Shown in pieces: positions 35,444 to 45,992 of a stretch of 64,000 nt of DNA. Made by a program: the position numbers and the translations under genes. Source of the stretch: Streptomyces clavifer (GTDB taxonomy: Bacteria; Actinomycetota; Actinomycetes; Streptomycetales; Streptomycetaceae). The notes beneath the pieces were generated by a model that did no database searches, was not told the DNA's origin, and worked only from the letters and a program-made list of their open reading frames with translations. The stretch lies in assembly GCA_014651175.1 (NCBI GenBank), contig BMWJ01000008.1:248001-312000 (forward strand), given 5' to 3'. Numbering within the stretch: position 1 is the first letter of the stretch; the number at the start of each line of letters is the position of its first letter.

Positions 35444-36388
35444 TCACTCCTCCACGGTCAGGCCCTTCCTGAGCTTGACCAGCGTCCGGGAGAGCAGCCG
35501 GGACACGTGCATCTGCGAGATGCCGAGCTCCTCGCCGATCTCCGACTGCGTCATGTTGGCGACGAACCGCAGGGAGAGGATCGTGCGGTCGCGCAACGGC
35601 AGGGAGGCGATCAGCGGCTTCAGGGACTCGACGTACTCGATGCCTTCGAGTCCGTGGTCCACATAGCCCATGCGGTCCGCGAGGGCCCCCTCGCCGTCGT
35701 CGTCCTCGGGCTTGGCGTCCAGGGAGCTCGCGGTGTACGCGTTGCTCGCGGCCATGCCTTCGACGACTTCGTCGGCGGGGATGCCGAGCCGGTCGGCCAG
35801 CTCGGGCACGGTGGGCGCGCGGTCCAGCTGCTGGGCGAGCTCGTCACCCGCCTTCGCGAGGTCCAGCCGCAGCTCCTGCAGGCGGCGTGGGACGCGCACC
35901 GACCAACTGGTGTCGCGGAAGAACCGCTTGACCTCGCCGATGATGGTCGGCATCGCGAACGTCGGGAACTCGACGCCCCGGCTGAGCTCGAAGCGGTCGA
36001 TCGCCTTGATCAGACCGATCGTGCCGACCTGGACGATGTCCTCCATGGGCTCACTGCGCGAGCGGAACCGGGAGGCGGCGAACTTGACCAGGGCCAGGTT
36101 GAGCTCGACCAGGGTGTTGCGGACGTACGCGTACTCGTGGGTGCCCTCCTCGAGGGTTTCGAGCCGCGCGAAGAGGGTCTTCGACAGTGCCCTGGCGTCC
36201 AGGGCACCGACCTCGGCGTAGGGGGGGATCTCGGGGAGTCCCTCCAGGCCCTCGCTCATGAGGTCGTCGGTGTACTCGCTGCGCGGGCCCGGAACGGCGC
36301 TCGCGGCGGGGGAGTCGGAATCGGTCGGTCCCTGAGGACATGCCGACGTCGCGATGCGGGTACGCGATACGTCGAGCCGGGGTGACAT
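35444..36388 (-). CDS. SigB/SigF-type stress or developmental RNA polymerase sigma factor
   Basis: 314-aa group 3 sigma factor. ATG 36388 has GGAGGAG with a good spacer. Region 2 (about residues 95-165) contains DIVQVGTIGLIKAIDRFELS and FPTFAMPTIIGEVKRFFRD. Region 3 follows with VRVPRRLQEL. Region 4 (about 250-312) contains LRDRTILSLRFVANMTQSEI and EELGISQMHVSRLLSR. The SigB family of streptomycetes (SigB, F, G, H, I and others) is controlled by partner switching, and the divergent STAS and HATPase genes fit that. I do not assign a member name. It is separated from the STAS gene by a 289-bp divergent region. Confidence 0.93.
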   Translation of the reverse strand: MSPRLDVSRTRIATSACPQGPTDSDSPAASAVPGPRSEYTDDLMSEGLEGLPEIPPYAEVGALDARALSKTLFARLETLEEGTHEYAYVRNTLVELNLALVKFAASRFRSRSEPMEDIVQVGTIGLIKAIDRFELSRGVEFPTFAMPTIIGEVKRFFRDTSWSVRVPRRLQELRLDLAKAGDELAQQLDRAPTVPELADRLGIPADEVVEGMAASNAYTASSLDAKPEDDDGEGALADRMGYVDHGLEGIEYVESLKPLIASLPLRDRTILSLRFVANMTQSEIGEELGISQMHVSRLLSRTLVKLRKGLTVEE

Positions 36389-36590
36389 GGTTCTCCTCCA
36401 TCGTTCTCGGCATATGGCTGCCGATGCCCCTACGTGTTCCTGCGGTGAAGCGGCGCCTCCGAAGCCGATCGAATGTCCGGGTCGTGATGTCCTCTCTACC
36501 CTTACCCGGTTCGAGCCACGAGTGACAAGCTCCAAATAAGGCTTATGTCCGCTTTGTTGAGTTCTCTGACTACCGTGTGGCGAGGGAAAC

Positions 36591-36606
36591 GCGTAAGGTT
36601 TTACGC
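36591..36606. promoter_or_regulatory. 16-bp dyad GCGTAA-GGTT-TTACGC
   Basis: Perfect 6-bp arms with a 4-nt centre, 72 bp before the STAS gene in the divergent region of the sigma locus. It may be an operator or the stem of a short leader hairpin. Confidence 0.35.
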
Positions 36607-36677
36607 ACGTCGGCGGAAGCCACGAAGACGGCCGCGCACAGTGCGCGGACAGTGACGGACGGCGAAGAGGATCGGCA

Positions 36678-37046
36678 ATGGACCGCGGGACGGTCGGCAG
36701 TGCGAACCGGGGTCGGCTACAGGTCGACGTCCGGACGGAGGGGCCCAGCGAGGTCGTGACACCGGTGGGCGAGCTTGATCACCACACGGCCGACCTGCTG
36801 CGCGAGCCGTTGGAGGGCGCGGTCGATCAGGGGCGTGCGCGCCTGGTGGTCGACTGCTCGCGGCTCGAGTTCTGTGATTCCACCGGTCTGAACGTGTTGC
36901 TCGGTGCACGCCTGAAGGCCGAGGCGGCCGGGGGCGCGGTTCATCTGGCCGGAATGCTGCCCGTGGTGGCCCGTGTCTTCGAGATCACGGGGGCCGATGC
37001 GGTGTTCACCGTCCACGCCTCGCTCGAAGACGCTCTGCGCACCTGA
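36678..37046 (+). CDS. Anti-sigma factor antagonist (STAS domain, RsbV-like)
   Basis: 122-aa single STAS domain. In partner switching the unphosphorylated form binds the anti-sigma kinase and frees the sigma factor. The phosphorylatable residue is expected at Ser68 in FCDSTGLNVLLGARL. The leading strand EVVTPVGELDHHTADLLRE fits the family. The start is an ATG after a modest AG-rich site. It is divergent from the sigma gene and 198 bp upstream of the HATPase anti-sigma gene, making a compact three-gene switch. Confidence 0.92.
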   Translation: MDRGTVGSANRGRLQVDVRTEGPSEVVTPVGELDHHTADLLREPLEGAVDQGRARLVVDCSRLEFCDSTGLNVLLGARLKAEAAGGAVHLAGMLPVVARVFEITGADAVFTVHASLEDALRT

Positions 37047-37112
37047 CGGCGGCCTTCCTGCCGCTTGTCCGGCCCCCGACGCCCCGTGAACCGCACACGT
37101 CATGCTTGTGGC

Positions 37113-37232
37113 GTGGCGGAATGGGTGTCGGCACGGTTCGGCCGGGCAGGAGACACCCTGTCGGGGTCATGGACCACGCACACGCTGTATCTGATCAAGA
37201 ATCTGTTCGATGGCAACTCGGTGAATCGGTGA
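37113..37232 (+). CDS. Possible small ORF (39 aa) upstream of the anti-sigma factor gene
   Basis: GTG-initiated frame of 40 codons including the stop, with about 77 percent GC at third positions. The peptide has an aromatic and hydrophobic stretch (TTHTLYLIKNLFDGNS). Its TGA lies immediately before the GAGGTG ribosome site of the anti-sigma gene, 13 bp from that ATG, so it could be a coupling leader peptide. No clear Shine-Dalgarno precedes it. It may be chance. Confidence 0.3.
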   Translation: MAEWVSARFGRAGDTLSGSWTTHTLYLIKNLFDGNSVNR

Positions 37233-37244
37233 GGTGAAGCGCTG

Positions 37245-37739
37245 ATGAGCACCACCCGGCAACATCCGCCGGGCGGCCTCGGCCGCGAGCCGGACGGTAC
37301 GGGCCCCGCAGCCTCTGCCGTACCGGCTGACCGGCAGTGGCGCACGCTCTCGCTGCGGCAGGCCAGCGGTATCGTGCCGATGGCCCGTGATTTCGCCCGG
37401 CAGGCCCTGCACGAATGGGGCTGGCTCCCGGCGACCGGCGCCGACCGGCGGGCCGCCGCCGAGGACGTCCTGCTGGTCGTCTCCGAGCTCGTCACGAACG
37501 CCTGCCTGCACGCGGACGGTCCCGAGGAGCTCCGCATCGCCTGCTCGCCCAAGGTGCTGCGGGTCGAGGTCGTGGACCGCGGCGCGGGCCAGCCCACTCC
37601 CCGCACCCCGCACCGCGCGGGACGGCCCGGCGGGCACGGCATGTTCATCGTGCAGCGGCTCTGCCTGGACTGGGGTGTCGCGCGTACGCCGGACGAGCCC
37701 GGCAAGACCGTATGGGCGGAGCTCGCGGCACCCGCGTAG
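37245..37739 (+). CDS. HATPase-domain anti-sigma factor/serine kinase (RsbW-like)
   Basis: 164-aa GHKL-fold protein. ATG 37245 has GAGGTG with an 8-nt spacer. The N-box is VVSELVTNACLHADG, G1 is VDRGAGQP and G2 is GGHGMFIVQRL; the small size fits HATPase_c_2. It would bind the SigB-type sigma factor and phosphorylate the STAS protein. Its cognates are probably the two neighbours, but streptomycetes have dozens of such proteins, so cross-talk cannot be excluded. It ends 24 bp before a GNRA-loop hairpin. Confidence 0.9.
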   Translation: MSTTRQHPPGGLGREPDGTGPAASAVPADRQWRTLSLRQASGIVPMARDFARQALHEWGWLPATGADRRAAAEDVLLVVSELVTNACLHADGPEELRIACSPKVLRVEVVDRGAGQPTPRTPHRAGRPGGHGMFIVQRLCLDWGVARTPDEPGKTVWAELAAPA

Positions 37740-37762
37740 TCCCGCCTCCCCCGCAGTACCCG

Positions 37763-37790
37763 AAGAGCGCACCGGAGACGGTGCGCTCTT
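37763..37790 (+). terminator. Terminator hairpin with GAGA tetraloop
   Basis: Perfect 12-bp stem (37763-37774 with 37779-37790) around GAGA, followed by a short pyrimidine run (TCCTTC), just after the anti-sigma gene. Confidence 0.85.
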
Positions 37791-37879
37791 CCTTCGTCTG
37801 CCGTGCCGGCCCCGGACCGGCCGGGCGGCCCCGTCCGCCCGCCCGGGACCGATCACCCGCCGCCGCCCGCCCGGGAACG

Positions 37880-37922
37880 ACGTGGGGGCCGTCGCACCGG
37901 TCCGGTGCGACGGCCCCCACGT
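37880..37922. terminator. 20-bp perfect hairpin between convergent genes
   Basis: Arms 37880-37899 and 37903-37922 pair fully around a 3-nt loop (GTC). It starts 18 bp beyond the POT transporter stop and probably terminates that gene, and any read-through from the plus strand. Confidence 0.88.
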
Positions 37923-37939
37923 ACGGGCGGGCGTCCGCG

Positions 37940-39430
<1,491 letters not shown>

Positions 39431-39688
39431 GATCGATCCTTGCTGGTCGGGACGCGTCACCGCAGGGGTGGTACGCGCCCGGTGGGGGGTGGCCGGCACC
39501 GGCAGGGCCGTGCCCCACCCCCGACGCCTCGAGGGATTCGAACCGGTCACCGGCTCCGTGGGGGAGCGGGGGCGGACTCGGGGACCGACCACACCGGGAT
39601 CCACGCCCGGTGCGCTCCACGCGCTCCGGGCCCGGCCCATAGGTCATTCACTGGTCAGAGCCGGCGGGAACCGGCCCGCACACAAAAG

Positions 39689-39721
39689 GGACCCTTGGCG
39701 CTATGAGCTACCCAAAGGTCC
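39689..39721 (-). terminator. Terminator-like hairpin in the 5' leader of the POT transporter
   Basis: On the minus strand GGACCTTTGG (39721-39712) pairs with CCAAGGGTCC (39698-39689), with one G-U and a 13-nt loop. CTTTTGTGTG follows. No plus-to-minus gene ends here, so it sits in front of the transporter gene like an attenuator. Confidence 0.5.
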
Positions 39722-39903
39722 TTCGGTGGTGCAACAGGCGTCGAGCCACCATACGACACGACACGCGGGGATATGGAAGGACTTGAGAGATGGATCACAG
39801 GTGGTGGTGGGCCCGCGGTCTCATGTTCGAAGGTGGATGACCGATTCGTGGCCCATACCCGCAGGGCTTGTCGAGCGCCTCACCCCGGGCGCCCGGTGCG
39901 GAC

Positions 39904-39909
39904 TACCAT
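39904..39909 (+). promoter_or_regulatory. Leaderless-type -10 element of the response regulator gene
   Basis: TACCAT ends 6 nt before the ATG at 39916, the spacing seen for leaderless Streptomyces mRNAs. No Shine-Dalgarno precedes the ATG. No clear -35. Confidence 0.45.
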
Positions 39910-39915
39910 CACTGC

Positions 39916-40593
<678 letters not shown>

Positions 40594-40608
40594 CGTACAG
40601 GAACAGTC

Positions 40609-41874
40609 ATGCGCCGCCGACTGATCAACTCCACGCTCGCCGTGGTGCTCGTGGTGATCGCCGTCTTCGGCGTCTCCCTCGTCATCGTCGAGACCCGGAC
40701 CATCAGCAACAGCGCCCAGGAGAGCGTCGACTCCGAGGCGCTGCGGCTGATCAGTGTCGTCGAGAGCCGCCTGCTGGGCGCGGAACGGATCAGCCCCGAC
40801 GTGCTGTCCGAACAGGTCGGCCCCGACCGTTACGCACGCGTCGAGATCCCGGGGCGGGCCCCCATCGAGGTCGGCGAGCGGCCCACGGACAGCGTCATCA
40901 GCAGCTCGGAGACGGGGGAGCAGGGCGAGAAGGTCACCGTCGAGGAGTCCCGCTCCGCCGTCACCCGGGAGGTCGGCCGGACCCTGCTGATCATCGGGGC
41001 GGTGGCGCTCCTCGCGATCGTCTCCGCCGTACTCCTCGCCGTACGCCAGGCCAACCGCCTGACGTCACCGCTCACCGACCTCGCCGAGACCGCCGAACGC
41101 CTGGGCTCGGGCGACCCGCGCCCCCGGCGCAAGCGGTACGGGGTCACCGAGCTGGACCGGGTCGCGGACGTCCTGGACGCCTCCGCCGAGCGGATCGCCC
41201 GGATGCTGACCGCCGAACGGCGCCTCGCCGCGGACGCCTCGCACCAGCTCCGCACCCCGCTGACCGCCCTCTCGATGCGCATCGAGGAGATCTACTCCAC
41301 CGACGACCCGGACACGGTCAAGGAGGAGGCGAGCATCGCGCTCACCCAGGTCGAGCGGCTCACCGACGTGGTGGAGCGGCTGCTGACCAACGCACGTGAC
41401 GCACGCACCGGCTCCGCCGTGGTCTTCGACCTCGACGAGGTCGTCAAGCAGCAGCTGGAGGAGTGGCGCCCGGCCTACCGCAGCGCGGGCCGCGCCGTCG
41501 TCTGTTCCGGGAAGCACGGGCTGCAGGCCGTCGGCACCCCCGGCGCGGTCGCCCAGGTGCTGGCCGCGCTGATCGAGAACTCCCTGATGCACGGCGGCGG
41601 CACCGTCGCCCTGCGCACGCGTGTCACCGGCAACCAGGTCGTCGTCGAGGTGACCGACGAAGGCCCCGGGGTGCCCGCCGACCTCGGCGCACGGATCTTC
41701 GAGCGGACCATCAGCGGCCGCAACTCCACGGGGATCGGCCTCGCCGTCGCCCGGGACCTCGCGGAGGCCGACGGCGGCCGGCTCGAACTGCTGCAGCAGC
41801 AGCCCCCCGTCTTCGCCCTCTTCCTCAGCAGGGTCGCACCCACCCGCAAGGAACCGGAACGCCCGGTGCGGTGA
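40609..41874 (+). CDS. Two-component sensor histidine kinase
   Basis: 421-aa membrane kinase, partner of the preceding regulator. Helix 1 is about residues 8-28. A short extracytoplasmic sensor (about 30-122) follows, then helix 2 (about 124-146), HAMP, and a DHp domain with the phospho-acceptor His212 in ADASHQLRTPLTAL. The ATP-binding domain has ENSLMHGGG (N box), TDEGPGVP (G1), FERTISGRNSTGIGLAVARD (F and G2). The sensor region is small, with no recognised ligand domain. Converges on the GtrA-like gene. Confidence 0.94.
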   Translation: MRRRLINSTLAVVLVVIAVFGVSLVIVETRTISNSAQESVDSEALRLISVVESRLLGAERISPDVLSEQVGPDRYARVEIPGRAPIEVGERPTDSVISSSETGEQGEKVTVEESRSAVTREVGRTLLIIGAVALLAIVSAVLLAVRQANRLTSPLTDLAETAERLGSGDPRPRRKRYGVTELDRVADVLDASAERIARMLTAERRLAADASHQLRTPLTALSMRIEEIYSTDDPDTVKEEASIALTQVERLTDVVERLLTNARDARTGSAVVFDLDEVVKQQLEEWRPAYRSAGRAVVCSGKHGLQAVGTPGAVAQVLAALIENSLMHGGGTVALRTRVTGNQVVVEVTDEGPGVPADLGARIFERTISGRNSTGIGLAVARDLAEADGGRLELLQQQPPVFALFLSRVAPTRKEPERPVR

Positions 41875-41936
41875 GCGCCGGCCACCGGCGCACGCGTCGG
41901 CCCGGGCGCGCCGGCGGTGACCGCGGGCCCCGTGGG

Positions 41937-42455
41937 TCAGTGGCGTACGGGACCGGGGGCTACCTCGCCGGCGGGTCGTCGCTGCTCCAGAAACCGGTCC
42001 GTGTCGAGCACGGCCTCCTTGGCGGGCAGCGCCTTGAAGACCCAGGTGCGGTACGACCAGAAGCGGAACAGGGTGGCGATCCCGATGCCGAGGATCTTGA
42101 AGACGTTGCTCTGGACCGGGCTGTTCCACCCGAAGCCGTACGTGGCCGCGTAGAGCACGCCCGTCTCGATCAGCGCCCCGACGGCGCTGAACAGCAGGAA
42201 CAGCGTCAGCTCCCGGGTCCGGCCGCTCTTGTCGCGCTCCCGGTAGGTCCAGTAGCGGAAGCCGACGTAGTTGAAGAGGATGGCGACGACCGTCCCCATC
42301 AGCCCGGCCCGCACCACCGGAATGTCCGTCGTGCGCCAGATCAGGTTGGAGACGGCGATGTTCACGACCAGGCCGAACGCACCGACCGCGCCGAACTTGG
42401 CGACCTCCCGGGCCAGCAGATCAAGCCGGGCCCGCAGGGCGCCCCGTTCGCTCAT
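41937..42455 (-). CDS. GtrA-family membrane protein
   Basis: 172-aa protein with four hydrophobic helices of the GtrA/DPMS family, which helps move polyprenyl-linked sugars across the membrane or acts in wall glycan synthesis. Landmarks are FGAVGAFGLVVNIAVSNLIW, VAILFNYVGFRYWTYRERD and ATLFRFWSYRTWVFKA. ATG 42455. It is divergent from purK and has no adjacent glycosyltransferase, although envelope glycan genes lie later in the window. Confidence 0.88.
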   Translation of the reverse strand: MSERGALRARLDLLAREVAKFGAVGAFGLVVNIAVSNLIWRTTDIPVVRAGLMGTVVAILFNYVGFRYWTYRERDKSGRTRELTLFLLFSAVGALIETGVLYAATYGFGWNSPVQSNVFKILGIGIATLFRFWSYRTWVFKALPAKEAVLDTDRFLEQRRPAGEVAPGPVRH

Positions 42456-42548
42456 GGTGATCGCTCGTCCCGTCCGTCCGGTTCCGTCAACCCGGCCATG
42501 CTAACCAGCCCTCCCGTGTGATGCCCGTGAGCCGGCCGGACCGCGTGA

Positions 42549-42574
42549 CGTGCACCCCTTTCCGGGGGTGCACG
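42549..42574. promoter_or_regulatory. 10-bp hairpin/palindrome between gtrA-like and purK genes
   Basis: CGTGCACCCC (42549-42558) pairs with GGGGTGCACG (42565-42574) around a 6-nt loop. Both genes read away from it, so it is not a terminator for either one. It may be an operator. Confidence 0.4.
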
Positions 42575-42606
42575 GGAGAGGGTGAGGGGACCTTCCGCGC
42601 GCCGGA

Positions 42607-42612
42607 TACCCT
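42607..42612 (+). promoter_or_regulatory. Leaderless-type -10 element of purK
   Basis: TACCCT lies 6 nt before the GTG start at 42619, and no Shine-Dalgarno is visible, so purK mRNA is probably leaderless. Confidence 0.45.
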
Positions 42613-42618
42613 GGACGC

Positions 42619-43758
42619 GTGACGTTCCCGGTAGTCGGCATGGTCGGCGGCGGTCAGCTCGCCCGTATGACCCACGAGGCGGGCATCCCCCTCGGCCTCA
42701 AGTTCAAGCTCCTCAGTGACACTCCTCAGGATTCGGCGGCCCAGGTGGTCAGCGAAGTCGTCGTCGGCGACTACCGCGACCTGGAGACTCTGCGCGCCTT
42801 CGCGCGCGGCTGCGACGTGATCACCTTCGATCACGAGCATGTGCCGACCGAGCACCTGCGGGCCCTGGAGGCGGATGGCATCCCCGTCCGCCCCGGCCCC
42901 GACGCCCTGGTGCACGCCCAGGACAAGGGGGTGATGCGCGCGAAGCTCACGGAGATCGTCGTGCCCTGCCCCCGCCACCGCATCGTGGAGGACGCCGCCG
43001 ACGTCGCCGCCTTCGCCGAGGAGGGGGACGGCTTCCCCGTCATCCTCAAGACGGTCCGCGGCGGCTACGACGGCAAGGGCGTGTGGGTGGTCCGCTCCGA
43101 GGACGACGCCGCCGAGCCCTTCCGCGCCGGCGTCCCCGTGCTCGCCGAGGAGAAGGTCGACTTCGTACGGGAGCTGGCGGCCAACATCGTCCGCTCGCCG
43201 CACGGCCAGGCCGTCGCCTACCCGGTCGTCGAGTCGATCCAGGTCGACGGCGTCTGCGACACCGTCATCGCCCCGGCCCCCGGGCTGGACGAGCGCCTCG
43301 CCGGCGAGGCCCAGCAGCTGGCGCTGCGGATCGCCGCCGAGCTCGGGGTGGTCGGCCACCTCGCGGTCGAGCTGTTCGAGACCCGCGACGGCCGCATCCT
43401 CGTGAACGAACTGGCGATGCGACCGCACAACTCCGGGCACTGGACCCAGGACGGCGCGATCACCTCGCAGTTCGCCAACCACGTGCGGGCCGTCCTGGAC
43501 CTCCCGCTCGGCGACCCGCGCCCGCGTGCCACCTGGACGGTCATGTGCAACGTCCTCGGCGGCGACTACCCGGACATGTGCCAGGCGTACCTGCACTGCA
43601 TGGCCCGCGACCCGCAGCTCAAGATCCACATGTACGGCAAGGACGTGAAGCCCGGCCGCAAGGTCGGACACGTCAACACCTACGGCGACGACCTGGCGGA
43701 CGTGCGGGAGCGCGCCCGGCACGCGGCCGACTACCTGCGAGGAACAATCACCGAATGA
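42619..43758 (+). CDS. purK: N5-carboxyaminoimidazole ribonucleotide synthase
   Basis: 379-aa ATP-grasp enzyme that carboxylates AIR with bicarbonate in purine synthesis. The N-terminal fold has [17 protein letters not shown]. The ATP-grasp part includes [20 protein letters not shown] and a metal/phosphate site in [16 protein letters not shown]. Overlaps purE by ATGA, the usual purK-purE coupling, with PurK before PurE. GTG start with a leaderless-type promoter. Confidence 0.96.
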   Translation: MTFPVVGMVGGGQLARMTHEAGIPLGLKFKLLSDTPQDSAAQVVSEVVVGDYRDLETLRAFARGCDVITFDHEHVPTEHLRALEADGIPVRPGPDALVHAQDKGVMRAKLTEIVVPCPRHRIVEDAADVAAFAEEGDGFPVILKTVRGGYDGKGVWVVRSEDDAAEPFRAGVPVLAEEKVDFVRELAANIVRSPHGQAVAYPVVESIQVDGVCDTVIAPAPGLDERLAGEAQQLALRIAAELGVVGHLAVELFETRDGRILVNELAMRPHNSGHWTQDGAITSQFANHVRAVLDLPLGDPRPRATWTVMCNVLGGDYPDMCQAYLHCMARDPQLKIHMYGKDVKPGRKVGHVNTYGDDLADVRERARHAADYLRGTITE

Positions 43759-44291
43759 CTTCCCCCGGTACCGCCCCTGTCATCGGCATCGTCATGGGCT
43801 CGGACTCCGACTGGCCCGTCATGGAGGCCGCCGCGAAGGCGCTCGCCGAGTTCGAGATCCCCTTCGAGGTGGACGTCGTCTCCGCGCACCGCATGCCGCA
43901 CGAGATGATCGCGTACGGCGAGCGGGCGGCGGACCGCGGCCTGAAGGCGATCATCGCGGGCGCCGGGGGCGCGGCCCACCTCCCCGGCATGCTGGCGTCC
44001 GTGACCCCGCTCCCGGTCATCGGCGTCCCCGTACCGCTGAAGTACCTGGACGGCATGGACAGCCTGCTGTCCATCGTGCAGATGCCGGCCGGAGTCCCCG
44101 TCGCCACCGTCTCGGTCGGCGGCGCGCGCAACGCGGGCCTGCTCGCCGCCCGCATCCTCGCCGCCCACGACGGCGAGCTGCTGGCGCGTATGAAGGACTT
44201 CCAGCAGGAGCTGAACGAGCAGGCCACGGAGAAGGGCAAACGCCTGCGCGCCAAGGTCGAGGGCGCGGACTCCTTCGGCTTCGGGAAGTAG
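43755..44291 (+). CDS. purE: N5-carboxyaminoimidazole ribonucleotide mutase
   Basis: 178-aa class I PurE that moves the carboxyl group from N5-CAIR to C4, giving CAIR. Landmarks are [30 protein letters not shown] (His near the active site), and [18 protein letters not shown] with [20 protein letters not shown] cut between them. ATG from the ATGA overlap with purK. The size and the neighbour settle the class. The dipeptidase gene starts 7 bp later and may be co-transcribed. Confidence 0.96.
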   Translation: MTSPGTAPVIGIVMGSDSDWPVMEAAAKALAEFEIPFEVDVVSAHRMPHEMIAYGERAADRGLKAIIAGAGGAAHLPGMLASVTPLPVIGVPVPLKYLDGMDSLLSIVQMPAGVPVATVSVGGARNAGLLAARILAAHDGELLARMKDFQQELNEQATEKGKRLRAKVEGADSFGFGK

Positions 44292-44298
44292 GCGCCCC

Positions 44299-45492
44299 AT
44301 GGACCGTCTGGACCGCGCCCGGCTGCTCCTCGCCGACCACCCCGTCGTCGACGGACACAACGACCTCCCCTGGGCCCTGCGTGAACAGGTCGGCTACGAC
44401 CTGGAGGCCCGGGACATCTCCACCGACCAGACCGGCGTCCTGCACACCGACATCCCGCGGCTGCGGGCCGGCGGCGTGGGCGCCCAGTTCTGGTCCGTCT
44501 ACGTCTCCACCGGGCTGACCGGCGACGACGCGGTCAGCGCCACGCTGGAACAGATCGACGTGGTCGGTGAGCTGCTGGCGCGTCACCCGATCGACCTGCG
44601 GCGCGCGCTGACGGCCGACGACATGGAGGAGGCCCGCGCCGAAGGCCGTATCGCGTCCCTGATGGGCGCGGAGGGCGGCCACTCCATCAACAACTCGCTG
44701 GGCACCCTGCGCGCCCTGCACGCCCTCGGCGTCCGCTACATGACGCTGACGCACAACGACAACACCGACTGGGCGGACTCGGCGACGGACACCGCGCGGG
44801 TCGGCGGTCTGTCGGAGTTCGGCCGCCAGGTCGTGCGGGAGATGAACCGCATCGGCATGCTGGTCGACCTCTCCCACGTGGCGGCCTCCACGATGCGTGA
44901 CGCGCTCGCCACCTCCGTCGCACCGGTGATCTTCTCGCACTCCTCCGCCCGCGCGGTCTGCGACCACCCGCGCAACATCCCCGACGACGTCCTGCGCGCG
45001 CTCGCGGCCAACGGCGGTGTGGCGATGGCGACCTTCGTACCGAAGTTCGTCCTCCCCGCAGCCGTCGAGTGGACGCTGGCCGCCGACCGCAACATGCGCG
45101 AGCACGGCCTGCACCACCTCGACACCACCCCGGCCGCGATGCGCATCCACGCGGACTTCGAGGCCGTCAACCCGCGCCCCGTGGCCACGGTGGCGACGGT
45201 CGCCGACCACCTCGACCACATGCGCGAGGTCGCCGGCGTCGACCACATCGGCATCGGCGGCGACTACGACGGCACGCCGTTCCTCCCGGAGGGACTGGAC
45301 GACGTCTCCGGCTACCCGCACCTGATCGCGGAGCTGCTCGGCCGCGGCTGGTCGGAGACCGACCTGGCCAAGCTGACCTGGCGGAACGCGGTACGGGTCC
45401 TTCGCGACGCGGAAGCGGTGTCCCGCGACCTCAGCGCGCAGTTCGGCCCCTCGCACGCCACGATCGACGACCTGGACGGCCCGGCGGTGTGA
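44299..45492 (+). CDS. Membrane dipeptidase-like (renal dipeptidase family, M19)
   Basis: 397-aa binuclear zinc peptidase. Expected ligands are His and Asp in [10 protein letters not shown], the bridging Glu in [10 protein letters not shown], and the two histidines in VDLSHVAAS and FSHSSAR. The late [14 protein letters not shown] fits family strand 8. No signal peptide, so it is probably cytoplasmic and cleaves dipeptides, possibly D-containing ones. It lies 7 bp behind purE; a link to purine synthesis is not obvious, so the operon is positional. Confidence 0.92.
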   Translation: MDRLDRARLLLADHPVVDGHNDLPWALREQVGYDLEARDISTDQTGVLHTDIPRLRAGGVGAQFWSVYVSTGLTGDDAVSATLEQIDVVGELLARHPIDLRRALTADDMEEARAEGRIASLMGAEGGHSINNSLGTLRALHALGVRYMTLTHNDNTDWADSATDTARVGGLSEFGRQVVREMNRIGMLVDLSHVAASTMRDALATSVAPVIFSHSSARAVCDHPRNIPDDVLRALAANGGVAMATFVPKFVLPAAVEWTLAADRNMREHGLHHLDTTPAAMRIHADFEAVNPRPVATVATVADHLDHMREVAGVDHIGIGGDYDGTPFLPEGLDDVSGYPHLIAELLGRGWSETDLAKLTWRNAVRVLRDAEAVSRDLSAQFGPSHATIDDLDGPAV

Positions 45493-45525
45493 GTCCGGGG
45501 GCGGCGTCCGCCGCCCCCGGCCCCG

Positions 45526-45888
45526 CTAGCCCGCGCACAGACAGAAGGGGTGCCCGGCCGGGTCCGCGTACACACGCCACGTCCGCGACCGGTCCTCCGC
45601 GTCCAGCACGGTGGCGCCCAGCGCGACCACCTTCCGCTCCGCCGCGTCCAGATCCTCCACGCTCAGATCGAGGTGGAACTGCTGCGAGCCGTCGGCGTGC
45701 GGCCAGCGCGGCGGTACGAAGCCGGGCGCGGCCTGGAACGCGAGCGACGTCCCCGTGCCGTTCTTCAGATCCACCCAGCCCTCACCGTCGTCCTCGACCG
45801 TGCCGCCGAGCAGTTCGGCGTAGAAACCGGCCAGTGCGACGGGGTCGGGGCAGTCCAGGACGACGGCACCCACGGTGGCGAAAGCCAT
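45526..45888 (-). CDS. VOC (glyoxalase/bleomycin resistance) family protein
   Basis: 120-aa protein with one vicinal-oxygen-chelate unit pair: VGAVVLDCPDPVALAGFYAE, then FHLDLSVEDLDAAERKVVAL and the ending DPAGHPFCLC. The His and Glu ligands of active glyoxalases are only partly placed, so enzyme activity is uncertain. It is divergent from the CGNR protein, and the 104 bp between them hold a 13-bp palindrome; the pair could be a regulator and its target. Confidence 0.87.
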   Translation of the reverse strand: MAFATVGAVVLDCPDPVALAGFYAELLGGTVEDDGEGWVDLKNGTGTSLAFQAAPGFVPPRWPHADGSQQFHLDLSVEDLDAAERKVVALGATVLDAEDRSRTWRVYADPAGHPFCLCAG

Positions 45889-45946
45889 GACACTCGCTCC
45901 TTCTGCTGGTCTCCACGGACAGGGTTACCGCTATGGCGCATCAACC

Positions 45947-45959
45947 GGTAACCGTTACC
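45947..45959. promoter_or_regulatory. 13-bp palindrome GGTAACCGTTACC
   Basis: Perfect 6-bp arms around a single C between the divergent VOC and CGNR genes. A third half-site GGTTACC lies at 45923-45929, which suggests a regulator binding two sites. Confidence 0.5.
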
Positions 45960-45992
45960 TCATGGTCCCGTAAAGGAAGTAACATCGCAACC

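Larger units (their letters stand above)
39431..39915. other. 485-bp divergent intergenic region with a hairpin in the transporter leader
   Basis: This region separates the POT transporter (minus) from the response regulator (plus). It holds the minus-strand terminator-like hairpin at 39689-39721 and a leaderless-type -10 for the regulator at 39904-39909. The stretch GATTCGAACC at 39535-39544 looks like a tRNA T-loop on the minus strand, but no tRNA folds around it. I saw no convincing open frame. Confidence 0.6.

Noticed and set aside
39520-39560. Minus-strand stretch GGTTCGAATC resembling a tRNA T-loop
   Set aside because: The flanking bases do not pair into a T stem and no acceptor or anticodon arm can be placed.
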